This document shows, piece by piece, positions 7,595 to 14,123 of a DNA stretch of 14,123 nt. A program made the translations under genes and the position numbers. Location: assembly GCA_946187025.1 (NCBI GenBank), contig CAMHPM010000008.1:1-14123 (forward strand), given 5' to 3'. Under the pieces are notes generated by a model. It saw only the letters and a list, made by a program, of their open reading frames with translations. It had not been told where the DNA came from and made no database searches. The DNA comes from an uncultured Prevotellaceae bacterium. GTDB lineage: Bacteria; Bacteroidota; Bacteroidia; Bacteroidales; Bacteroidaceae. How positions within the stretch are numbered: the stretch's first letter is position 1; the number at the start of each line of letters is the position of its first letter.

Positions 7595-7682
7595 AGTCCG
7601 CACTCGCGAGCCTGAGAGTCCGCACTCGCAGGGTCGAGACTGCGCACTCGCGGGGTCGAGACTGCGCACTCGCAGAAAGAGG
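7595..7682. repeat. Tandem array of a 22-bp GC-rich unit, about four copies
   Basis: Copies at 7595-7616, 7617-7638, 7639-7660 and 7661-7682 all share GCACTCGC at the same offset. Copies 1 and 2 begin AGTCC and copies 3 and 4 begin ACTGC. Copies 2 and 3 end GGGTCGAG, while copies 1 and 4 diverge over the last third. CGAG and CTCG around an 8-base centre form small palindromes at 7635-7650 and 7657-7672. GCGAG/CTCGC forms another at 7592-7607. There are no spacers, so it is not a CRISPR. It lies between the mdh terminator and the tyrS promoter. Confidence 0.85.
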
Positions 7683-7781
7683 AGAACGCAACCGTCACGA
7701 GTTTTTACCTAAAACATGCATAAAAATATATATAAAATAGGTGTGATTAGTCGCAGAAACGAGTTAATAATGCCAATTTGT

Positions 7782-7812
7782 TTTGCCATTACAAATAATA
7801 ATCGTAAATTTG
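7782..7812 (+). promoter_or_regulatory. Bacteroidetes-type promoter for tyrS and downstream genes
   Basis: TTTG (7782-7785) and TAAATTTG (7805-7812) are separated by 19 bases, in the consensus range. The start would be near 7819, giving a leader of about 27 bases. It is the only promoter seen before gpmI, so it may serve all four genes. Confidence 0.75.
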
Positions 7813-7845
7813 CACGCTAAAAATAAAAACGAAAAGACCGAAACG

Positions 7846-9144
7846 ATGACAAAGAATTTTGTAAAAGAACTGCAATGGCGTGGCATGATACACCAGATGA
7901 TGCCAGGCACAGAAGAACTACTGGAGAAAGAACAAGTAACAGCATATCTCGGAATCGACCCTACGGCCGACTCCCTGCACATCGGACACCTATGCGGCGT
8001 GATGATGCTCCGCCACTTCCAGCGCTGCGGCCACAAGCCGCTGGCCCTCATCGGCGGTGCCACCGGTATGATCGGCGACCCGTCGGGCAAGAGCCAGGAG
8101 CGCAACCTGCTCGACGAAGCCACACTGCGCCACAACGTGGAGTGCATCAAGGCCCAGCTGAGCAAATTCCTCGACTTCGACAGCGACGCACCCAACCGCG
8201 CCGAGCTGGTGAACAACTACGACTGGATGAAAGACTTCACATTCCTCGACTTCGCCCGCGACATCGGTAAGCACATCACAGTGAACTACATGATGGCCAA
8301 GGAAAGCGTGCAGAAACGCCTCAACGGCGAGGCTCGCGACGGACTGTCGTTCACCGAATTCACCTACCAGCTGCTGCAAGGCTACGACTTCCTCTACCTC
8401 AACGAACACAAGAACTGCAAGCTGCAGCTCGGAGGAGCCGACCAGTGGGGCAACATCACCACCGGTTCCGAACTCATACGCCGCACCAACGGCAACGAAT
8501 GCTATGCACTCACCTGCCCGCTCGTGACAAAAGCCGACGGTACAAAATTCGGAAAGACAGAAAAAGGCAACATCTGGCTCAACCCCGACTACACATCGCC
8601 TTACGAGTTCTACCAGTTCTGGATGAACACCAGCGACGAAGACGCCAAACGATACATCAAAATATTCACATCGCTCGAGAAAGAAGAAATCGACGCCCTC
8701 ATCAGCGAGCAGGATGCCGACCCGGGCCTGCGCCCGCTGCAACGCCGCCTGGCCAAGGAACTCACCATCATGGTACACTCCCAAGCCGACTACGACATGG
8801 CCGTGGAGGCATCAAACATACTGTTTGGCAAATCAACCAAAGACGCACTCATGCGACTCGACGAAAAGACACTGCTGGCAGTATTCGACGGTGTGCCACA
8901 CTACAACCTGCCACGCACCGAGCTGGAAGCAGGAATCAAGGCAGTGGAACTCTGCACCGAAAAGACCGACATATTCCCGTCGAAAGGCGAAATGCGAAAG
9001 ATGACACAAGGCGGAGGCGTGAGCATAAACAAAGAGAAACTCACCGAATTTGACCAGACACTCACCACTGCCGACCTCATCGACGACAAATACCTGCTCG
9101 TACAAAAAGGAAAGAAAAACTACTACCTCATCATCTGGCAATAG
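7846..9144 (+). CDS. tyrS: Tyrosyl-tRNA synthetase
   Basis: Charges tRNA-Tyr with tyrosine in the cytoplasm. The 432-aa product has the class I motif HIGH (45-48, in [11 protein letters not shown]), the tyrosine-pocket motif [12 protein letters not shown], and the second class I motif as KFGKT (234-238), the normal bacterial TyrS version. A C-terminal S4 RNA-binding domain covers about 375-432. ATG 7846 was chosen since it gives [17 protein letters not shown], the family N-terminus; the frame is open further up, but a start there would lie inside the promoter. It is the first gene after a clear promoter, with the Wzc-like gene starting 46 bp downstream and no terminator between them. Confidence 0.97.
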   Translation: MTKNFVKELQWRGMIHQMMPGTEELLEKEQVTAYLGIDPTADSLHIGHLCGVMMLRHFQRCGHKPLALIGGATGMIGDPSGKSQERNLLDEATLRHNVECIKAQLSKFLDFDSDAPNRAELVNNYDWMKDFTFLDFARDIGKHITVNYMMAKESVQKRLNGEARDGLSFTEFTYQLLQGYDFLYLNEHKNCKLQLGGADQWGNITTGSELIRRTNGNECYALTCPLVTKADGTKFGKTEKGNIWLNPDYTSPYEFYQFWMNTSDEDAKRYIKIFTSLEKEEIDALISEQDADPGLRPLQRRLAKELTIMVHSQADYDMAVEASNILFGKSTKDALMRLDEKTLLAVFDGVPHYNLPRTELEAGIKAVELCTEKTDIFPSKGEMRKMTQGGGVSINKEKLTEFDQTLTTADLIDDKYLLVQKGKKNYYLIIWQ

Positions 9145-9190
9145 GCAACAACGCCATGCCCAGCGGGCACAAACCAACAAAACAAGAGAT

Positions 9191-11644
9191 ATGAGTACAA
9201 CAAATACAAAAAAAGCGAGGAAGACACAGGCAGAAAAGCAAAACGACCTGCTGCAATACCGCGACCTGCTATTCAGATGTCTGTCTAAATGGTATTGGTT
9301 TGCACTCTCGGCCATACTCTGTGTCACACTTGCAACATTCTACATACTGCGCCAGGCACCTGTCTTCACACGCTCGATGGAAATACAAATCAAGTCGGAG
9401 ACACAAGGCAAATCCATGCCAGGCGGAGTGCAAGGCTTCAGCGACCTCGGCATCTTCCGCTCGTCAACCAACGTGAACAACGAGCTGCGGGCACTACAGT
9501 CGCCCGACAACATGAACGAAATCGTGCGACTGCTGCACCTCGACATGAACTACAGCATCGACGGCACATTCCACGACAAGACACTCTACGGACGCAACCT
9601 GCCGGCCACAGCAACCATAGGCGGACTCGACGACGATGCAACCGTGAGCTTCGACATGAAACTCAACGGCAACAAGGTGAAGCTCTCCAACTTCGTGTTC
9701 GACAAAGAGAAACTGCCAGGCGAAGTGCAAGGCGCACTCAACGACTCCATACACACACCAGTGGGCAACATATACGTGGAACCGTCAGACATATACCACG
9801 GCGACATAAAATACCCAGTGATACACGTCGTGAGAGTTAGCTACAGAGTGGCATCAGAGTTCTACCTCAGACGACTCGGAGTTGACCTTGCCGACAAAAT
9901 GGCCGACGTACTCATCATCTCAATATCCGACGTATCGACCCAGCGAGCCGAAGACATACTCAACACACTCATCGTAGTATATAACGACAAGTGGCTGAAA
10001 GACAAAAACAAAGTCACCGAAAGTACATCGGAGTTCATACAGGAACGTCTGCGACTCATAACCGAAGACCTCGGACAGGTCGATCAAGACATATCCGACT
10101 ACAAGAGCGCAAACCTCATACCCGACCTCTCGGCCACAGCACAGATTGCACTCACACAAACCAACGAAATCGACAAGCAGACACTGGAGCTGAACAACCA
10201 ACTCTACATGGCACGCTACATACGCGACTTCGTGAACAAAGCCACCACATCACAGCTCATACCAGCCAACAGCGGAATCGGAAGTGCAGCAATCGAAGCA
10301 CAAATCACTAACTACAACAAGATGGTGATGGAACGCAACCAGACAGTAGAAGGCGCAACAGAGCAACACTACGTGGTAGCCCGTCTGGAACAAGACCTGC
10401 AACAACTGCGCGAGTCGATAATCTACTCGCTCGACAACCAGATACTCGCACTCCAGACACAAGTGAAGAATCTGGCCAAACGCGAGAGCAAAGCAACCAA
10501 CCGCCTGGCTGCCAGCCCGGAACAAGAGAAAGACCTCCTCACCGTGACCCGACAGCAAAAGGTAAAAGAGTCGCTCTACCTCTTCCTGCTCCAGAAACTC
10601 GAGGAAAACGAGATATCACAGGCATTCACCGCATACAATACACGAATCATAAAAAGCCCAACCGGAAGCATACTGCCGTCATCGCCACGCAGAGGCAGAA
10701 TATGGCTCATCGCACTCGTCATAGGCCTCGCAATACCTTTGGTGGTCATCTATCTCATGGAAACACTCAACACCAAGATAAACGGACGCCAAGACCTCGA
10801 AAACCTCAACATACCATTCCTCGGCGAAATACCACAAGCAGGCACACCTGTGAAGAAATCAATACTGCCGTGGAAGAAACAAAAAGAAGAGAAGCAAGCA
10901 ATCGTGATTGTGAAACAAGGCGAACGCGACGTGGTGAACGAGGCATTCCGTGTGGTAAGAACCAACCTCGAGTTCATGACAAAGGAAAGCCAGGCCAACG
11001 TAATCATACTCACATCCTACAACGTAAACTCAGGAAAGACATTCATATCCATGAACCTGTCTATAGCACTCTCGCTTAAAGACAAGAAAGTGCTGGCCAT
11101 CGACGGCGACCTGCGCAAAGCATCACTCTCGGCATACATCAACACACCGAAACGAGGTATCTCAAACTATCTGAACGGACAGATAAACAATATCGACGAA
11201 GTGATCGTGCAACATCCCGACTACGCCAACCTCAGCATCCTGCCTGTAGGAACCATGCCGCCAAACCCAACCGAACTCATTTCCGAACCACGATTTGCAG
11301 AACTCATCGCAGAACTCAGGACACGCTACGACATCATCATGATAGACTGTCCGCCAATCGAGATTCTGGCCGATACACAAATCATCGAACAGACAGCCGA
11401 CAGCACCATCTTCGTCGTGCGTGCCGGACTCATGGACCGCGCACTGCTGCCTGACCTCGAACAAATCTACCAGGAAGGCAAGCTAAAGAACATGTCGGTA
11501 ATCCTAAACGGAACCACAAGCGGCGGCGGACGATACGGCTCACGATACGGTTACGGCTCACGCTACGGATACGGAGCCAAATACGGATACCACTACGGCG
11601 ATACAAGCCAGGAAAAGAAAAAGAAGAAACTATTCTCATTATAA
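9191..11644 (+). CDS. Wzc-like polysaccharide co-polymerase with BY-type tyrosine kinase
   Basis: An 817-aa inner-membrane protein expected to set polysaccharide chain length or export and to phosphorylate itself on C-terminal tyrosines. Order: first membrane segment 34-54; a Wzz-type periplasmic region with long coiled-coil helices (about 300-480); second membrane segment 504-522; cytoplasmic kinase about 575-780. Kinase motifs: Walker A NVNSGKT (611-617), Walker A' IDGDLR (637-642), Walker B IDCPP (718-722). A Tyr cluster at 782-802 has eight tyrosines, then a Lys-rich end. Val612 and Asn613 stand where related proteins usually have Pro-Gly, so Walker A is slightly unusual but keeps GKT. 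ATG 9191 follows AACAAGAG and gives a normal cytoplasmic N-terminus. The gene has many ATA Ile codons compared with tyrS and mdh. The CpsB-type phosphatase follows after 17 bp; no Wza, Wzx or Wzy lies in the window. Confidence 0.93.
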   Translation: MSTTNTKKARKTQAEKQNDLLQYRDLLFRCLSKWYWFALSAILCVTLATFYILRQAPVFTRSMEIQIKSETQGKSMPGGVQGFSDLGIFRSSTNVNNELRALQSPDNMNEIVRLLHLDMNYSIDGTFHDKTLYGRNLPATATIGGLDDDATVSFDMKLNGNKVKLSNFVFDKEKLPGEVQGALNDSIHTPVGNIYVEPSDIYHGDIKYPVIHVVRVSYRVASEFYLRRLGVDLADKMADVLIISISDVSTQRAEDILNTLIVVYNDKWLKDKNKVTESTSEFIQERLRLITEDLGQVDQDISDYKSANLIPDLSATAQIALTQTNEIDKQTLELNNQLYMARYIRDFVNKATTSQLIPANSGIGSAAIEAQITNYNKMVMERNQTVEGATEQHYVVARLEQDLQQLRESIIYSLDNQILALQTQVKNLAKRESKATNRLAASPEQEKDLLTVTRQQKVKESLYLFLLQKLEENEISQAFTAYNTRIIKSPTGSILPSSPRRGRIWLIALVIGLAIPLVVIYLMETLNTKINGRQDLENLNIPFLGEIPQAGTPVKKSILPWKKQKEEKQAIVIVKQGERDVVNEAFRVVRTNLEFMTKESQANVIILTSYNVNSGKTFISMNLSIALSLKDKKVLAIDGDLRKASLSAYINTPKRGISNYLNGQINNIDEVIVQHPDYANLSILPVGTMPPNPTELISEPRFAELIAELRTRYDIIMIDCPPIEILADTQIIEQTADSTIFVVRAGLMDRALLPDLEQIYQEGKLKNMSVILNGTTSGGGRYGSRYGYGSRYGYGAKYGYHYGDTSQEKKKKKLFSL
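11534..11587 (+). repeat. In-frame 18-bp tandem repeat coding the Tyr tail
   Basis: Three copies (11534-11551, 11552-11569, 11570-11587) encode YGSRYG, YGSRYG and YGAKYG. A partial fourth unit, YHYG, follows. The first two copies differ at only two positions. Gain or loss of a unit would keep the frame and change the number of phosphorylatable tyrosines. Confidence 0.85.
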
Positions 11645-11661
11645 AAAAACACTAAGAGAAC

Positions 11662-12339
11662 GTGCTGTTTTTCCACAAACGACCCACATACGAATCATCA
11701 GGCTACTTCAAAGGATTCACCGACTACCATTGCCACATCCTGCCAGGAGTTGACGACGGAGTGAAAACCATGCCCCAATCGCTCGAGATACTGACAGAAT
11801 ACGAACGCATAGGAGTGAGCGACGTATGGTGTACACCACACATCATGGAAGACATCCCAAACACCACAGCAGCCCTGAGACAAAGATTCGACGAACTGAA
11901 AGCAGCATACAAAGGCAACATACACCTGCACCTGGCAGCCGAATACATGATGGACGGACTGTTTGAAGAACGACTCGAAGCCGGAGACCTGCTCACACTC
12001 GGCGACGAAGGAGACCAGATACTGGTCGAAACATCATACTTCAACAAGCCCATACACATGGAGCAGACACTACGCGACATCATGTCGAAAGGCCTCTTCC
12101 CCGTACTCGCCCACCCCGAGCGATACATATACATAGCCGACATCAAGGCATATCGCGAACTGAAACAGATGGGAGTGCGGCTGCAGATGAACCTGGGCTC
12201 CGTGGCCGAAGTATATGGCAAGACAGCAAAACGCAAAGCGCTGATGCTGATAAAAGAAGACGCCTACAACTACACAGGCACCGACCTGCACAACATACAG
12301 CTGCTCCACACTATACTCAACACGAAAAAACCAAACTAA
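11662..12339 (+). CDS. CpsB/YwqE-type PHP-domain tyrosine phosphatase
   Basis: A 225-aa metal-dependent protein-tyrosine phosphatase of the PHP fold, expected to dephosphorylate the Wzc-like kinase encoded just upstream. Metal ligands visible: His23 and His25 in DYHCH, Asp31-Asp32 in GVDDG, His60 in CTPH, Glu94 in AAEYMMD, Glu123 in VETS, His151 with Arg154 in AHPER, and Asp208/His210 in TGTDLHN. Length is slightly below the 240-260 of Firmicutes CpsB. The start is GTG at 11662, 17 bases after the kinase stop, preceded by AAGAGA at a good distance. No ATG exists before the DYHCH motif, so GTG is the only start that keeps the active site. Ten of 15 Ile codons are ATA, the same bias as the kinase gene. 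The kinase/phosphatase pairing is standard in Gram-positives and Bacteroidetes. Confidence 0.93.
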   Translation: MLFFHKRPTYESSGYFKGFTDYHCHILPGVDDGVKTMPQSLEILTEYERIGVSDVWCTPHIMEDIPNTTAALRQRFDELKAAYKGNIHLHLAAEYMMDGLFEERLEAGDLLTLGDEGDQILVETSYFNKPIHMEQTLRDIMSKGLFPVLAHPERYIYIADIKAYRELKQMGVRLQMNLGSVAEVYGKTAKRKALMLIKEDAYNYTGTDLHNIQLLHTILNTKKPN

Positions 12340-12358
12340 AAAGCATCAAATAAGCATT

Positions 12359-13876
12359 ATGTCAAAGAAAGCACTACTCATGATTCTCGACGGATGGGGA
12401 ATCGGAAACAAGACAAAGGGCGACGTCATCTATCAGACACCCACCCCTTACATGGACTACCTCAATGCAACCTACCCACACTCACAGCTACTTGCATCAG
12501 GCGAAAACGTAGGACTGCCCGACGGACAGATGGGCAACTCAGAAGTGGGACACCTTAACATCGGTGCCGGTCGCATCGTATATCAAGACCTTGTCAAGAT
12601 AAACCGCGCCTGCAAAGACGGCTCGATACTGAAGAACCCCGAAATCGTAAACGCATACACCTACGCCAAACAAAACGGAAAGAGCGTACACCTTATGGGA
12701 CTGACCTCAAACGGAGGCGTACACAGCTCGCTCGACCACGTATTCAAACTCTGTGAAATCAGCAAAGAATACGGCATCGAACACACATACATACACTGCT
12801 TCATGGACGGACGCGACACCGACCCACACAGCGGAAAAGGATTCATAGCCCAACTCACCGACAAATGCAACGAGACAGGCTGTGCAATAGCAAGCATCAT
12901 CGGACGCTTCTATGCCATGGACCGAGACAAACGATGGGAACGCATCAAGACCGCATACGACCTGCTCATCAGCGGTGAAGGCAAGCAGGCAACCGACATG
13001 GTAGCCGCAATGCAGGAAAGCTACGACGACGGAGTGACCGACGAGTTCATCCTGCCAATCAACAACTCGACAGTCGATGGAACCATCAAGGAAGGCGACG
13101 TGGTGATATTCTACAACTACCGCAACGACCGCGCAAAAGAACTCACCATCGTCCTCACACAGCAAGACATGCCGGAACAGGGAATGCACACCATACCGGG
13201 ACTGCAATACTACTGCATGACACCTTACGATGCTTCATTCACAGGTGTTCACATCCTCTTCCCTAAGGAAAATGTAGAAAACACACTTGGCGAATACATC
13301 GCATCCAAGGGCTTGTTACAGCTACACACAGCCGAGACCGAGAAGTACGCACACGTCACATTCTTCTTCAACGGCGGCCGTGAAGCTCCATACGAAGGCG
13401 AGGAGCGCATACTCGTCGCATCACCAAAGGTTGCAACCTACGACCTCAAACCCGAGATGAGTGCATTCGAAGTGAAGGACAAGCTGGTCGATGCATTGAA
13501 GCAAGACAAGTATCACTTCGTGGTTGTCAACTTCGCAAACGGCGACATGGTGGGCCACACCGGAATCTACGAAGCAGTAGAGAAAGCTGTCGTGGCAGTT
13601 GATAAATGCGTGAACGAAGTTGTTGAGACCGCCAAAAGCGTGGGATACGAGGTTATCATCATAGCCGACCACGGCAATGCAGACAACGAAATCAACCCCG
13701 ACGGCACCCCCAACACCGCCCACTCGCTCAATCCCGTGCCGTTCATCTACGTCACAGAAAACAAGAATGCAACGGTAGAAGACGGCGTGCTGGCCGACGT
13801 GGCACCATCAATTCTCCACATCATGGGGCTCCGGCAGCCAGCCGAGATGACAGGCAAGTGCCTCATCAAAGACTGA
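12359..13876 (+). CDS. gpmI: 2,3-bisphosphoglycerate-independent phosphoglycerate mutase
   Basis: Interconverts 3- and 2-phosphoglycerate in glycolysis with two metal ions and a phosphoserine. The 505-aa product has the full set: Asp11 in LDGWG, the phosphoserine Ser61 in [15 protein letters not shown] near 150, YRNDRAKE near 256, Asp396 and His400 in GDMVGHTG, Asp437 and His438 in ADHGNAD, and His455 in NTAHS. These residues keep one constant offset from the Bacillus enzyme numbering as I recall it. The ATG lies 19 bp after the phosphatase stop, with no promoter box between them, so it is probably the last gene of the tyrS transcript. A strong terminator follows. The product is cytoplasmic and unrelated in function to its two upstream neighbours. 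Confidence 0.97.
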   Translation: MSKKALLMILDGWGIGNKTKGDVIYQTPTPYMDYLNATYPHSQLLASGENVGLPDGQMGNSEVGHLNIGAGRIVYQDLVKINRACKDGSILKNPEIVNAYTYAKQNGKSVHLMGLTSNGGVHSSLDHVFKLCEISKEYGIEHTYIHCFMDGRDTDPHSGKGFIAQLTDKCNETGCAIASIIGRFYAMDRDKRWERIKTAYDLLISGEGKQATDMVAAMQESYDDGVTDEFILPINNSTVDGTIKEGDVVIFYNYRNDRAKELTIVLTQQDMPEQGMHTIPGLQYYCMTPYDASFTGVHILFPKENVENTLGEYIASKGLLQLHTAETEKYAHVTFFFNGGREAPYEGEERILVASPKVATYDLKPEMSAFEVKDKLVDALKQDKYHFVVVNFANGDMVGHTGIYEAVEKAVVAVDKCVNEVVETAKSVGYEVIIIADHGNADNEINPDGTPNTAHSLNPVPFIYVTENKNATVEDGVLADVAPSILHIMGLRQPAEMTGKCLIKD

Positions 13877-13899
13877 ACCAGGAGAAAGAACAGGGAAAG

Positions 13900-13953
13900 A
13901 AAGACGTGCATTGTAAGAAAGACATGCATTGTAATAAAGACGTGCATTGCAAA
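13900..13953 (+). repeat. Three tandem 18-bp copies leading into the gpmI terminator
   Basis: Copies at 13900-13917, 13918-13935 and 13936-13953 share AAAGACRTGCATTG. The last four bases vary (TAAG, TAAT, CAAA). The third copy is the left arm of the terminator hairpin. The other two could pair with the same right arm with few mismatches. Confidence 0.9.
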
Positions 13954-13985
13954 CGGGAACGTTTTGCAATGCACGTCTTCTTTTT
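13937..13985 (+). terminator. Strong intrinsic terminator of gpmI
   Basis: AAGACGTGCATTGCAAA (13937-13953) is perfectly complementary to 13963-13979. In the alternative register the loop tightens to AAACG-GGAA-CGTTT. The hairpin is followed by C and five T (13981-13985). It lies about 60 bases after the gpmI stop and could end the whole tyrS-gpmI transcript. Confidence 0.9.
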
Positions 13986-13988
13986 AAC

Positions 13989-14086
13989 CCAAATCGGTCA
14001 TTAGCGTTTTGATGATTTCAGTTTTATTTTTAAGCAGGTTTTTTGCGGCATTGAAGGAGTAATGGGGTTCCATTATGACTGAAAGG
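13989..14086. repeat. Second copy of the dispersed CCAAAYCGGTCATTAG element
   Basis: CCAAATCGGTCATTAG (13989-14004) matches 4200-4215 at 15 of 16 bases, and TGATGAT follows at the same offset in both. A degenerate right arm, ATGACTGAAAGG (14075-14086), may close a larger hairpin. Inside it, TAATGG/CCATTA (14060-14065 and 14070-14075) forms a 6-bp stem with a four-base loop. No gene is seen from 13877 to the window end. Confidence 0.55.
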
Positions 14087-14123
14087 CCGTGAAAAAGATG
14101 TTAAAAAGAAAGTCATGAAAGCA

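Larger units (their letters stand above)
7509..7845. other. Intergenic region, mdh/tyrS
   Basis: This 337-bp gap is fully partitioned: mdh terminator (7536-7568), a 22-bp tandem array (7595-7682), an A/T-rich stretch, and the tyrS promoter (7782-7812) with its leader. No gene is supported. Several minus-strand frames cross the array but only reflect the repeat. Confidence 0.7.

Noticed and set aside
7595..7682. CRISPR array
   Set aside because: The units are directly adjacent with no spacers and no cas genes are near.
7498..7698. Minus-strand frames across the 22-bp array with repeated peptide
   Set aside because: The peptide repetition only reflects the DNA repeat, similar peptides appear in several frames, and the frames run through the mdh terminator.
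7783..7845. Upstream TTG start for tyrS
   Set aside because: It lies inside the -33 box and upstream of the predicted transcription start; ATG 7846 fits the family N-terminus.
9050..9190. Upstream TTG start for the Wzc-like gene inside tyrS
   Set aside because: It would overlap the S4 domain of tyrS by 95 bases and add a low-complexity extension; ATG 9191 is a normal start.
7846..13876. A new tyrosine-centred system of tyrS, kinase and phosphatase
   Set aside because: Each protein has a normal, well-known family role, and free tyrosine supply is not known to control these kinases; adjacency alone is too weak to claim a system.
13747..13974. Minus-strand frame with repeated MHVF peptide
   Set aside because: It is antisense to the gpmI end and to the triplicated terminator arm; the repetition comes from the 18-bp DNA repeat.

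Overview
The window looks like chromosomal DNA of a Bacteroidales bacterium, most likely Prevotella or a close relative. Three things point there. Several genes are of Bacteroidetes-specific type: a 334-aa malate dehydrogenase, a DUF1599 protein, a DoxX/MauE-like protein ahead of tpiA, and a Wzc-like kinase with a Tyr-rich tail. Four promoters carry the Bacteroidetes -7 box TAnnTTTG, two of them with a TTTG box 19-20 bp upstream. Starts sit behind A/T-rich leaders rather than strong Shine-Dalgarno sites. The species call is inference. No RNA genes, insertion sequences, prophage or CRISPR arrays were seen.

Left half (1-6121), all on the minus strand. Read in transcription order from the right: an M24 Xaa-Pro aminopeptidase with its own promoter and a terminator-like hairpin; then ndk, with a well-formed promoter, followed by an exported LysM/M23 endopeptidase; then, past a long imperfect inverted repeat, a compact operon of a duplicated DUF1599 protein, a DoxX/MauE-like membrane protein and tpiA. 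The first two genes of that operon overlap by one base. tpiA runs off the left edge.

Middle (6122-7845). A 382-bp divergent intergenic region separates the aminopeptidase from mdh and holds a -7 box for each. After mdh come a strong intrinsic terminator and about four tandem copies of a 22-bp GC-rich unit containing short palindromes, then a clear promoter for tyrS.

Right half (7846-14123), all on the plus strand: tyrS, a Wzc-like bacterial tyrosine kinase, a CpsB/YwqE-type PHP tyrosine phosphatase and gpmI, with gaps of 46, 17 and 19 bp and no promoter seen between them, so probably one transcript. It ends at a very strong hairpin whose left arm is the last of three tandem 18-bp copies. The kinase/phosphatase pair probably sets polysaccharide chain length or export, yet no glycosyltransferase, flippase or Wza porin is nearby, and housekeeping genes flank it.

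I did not find a convincing new multi-gene system. The most interesting points are the intergenic repeat structures (a dispersed CCAAAYCGGTC element, the 22-bp tandem array, the triplicated terminator arm), the orphan kinase/phosphatase pair with its repeat-encoded Tyr tail, and the DUF1599/DoxX-thioredoxin-like/tpiA operon.
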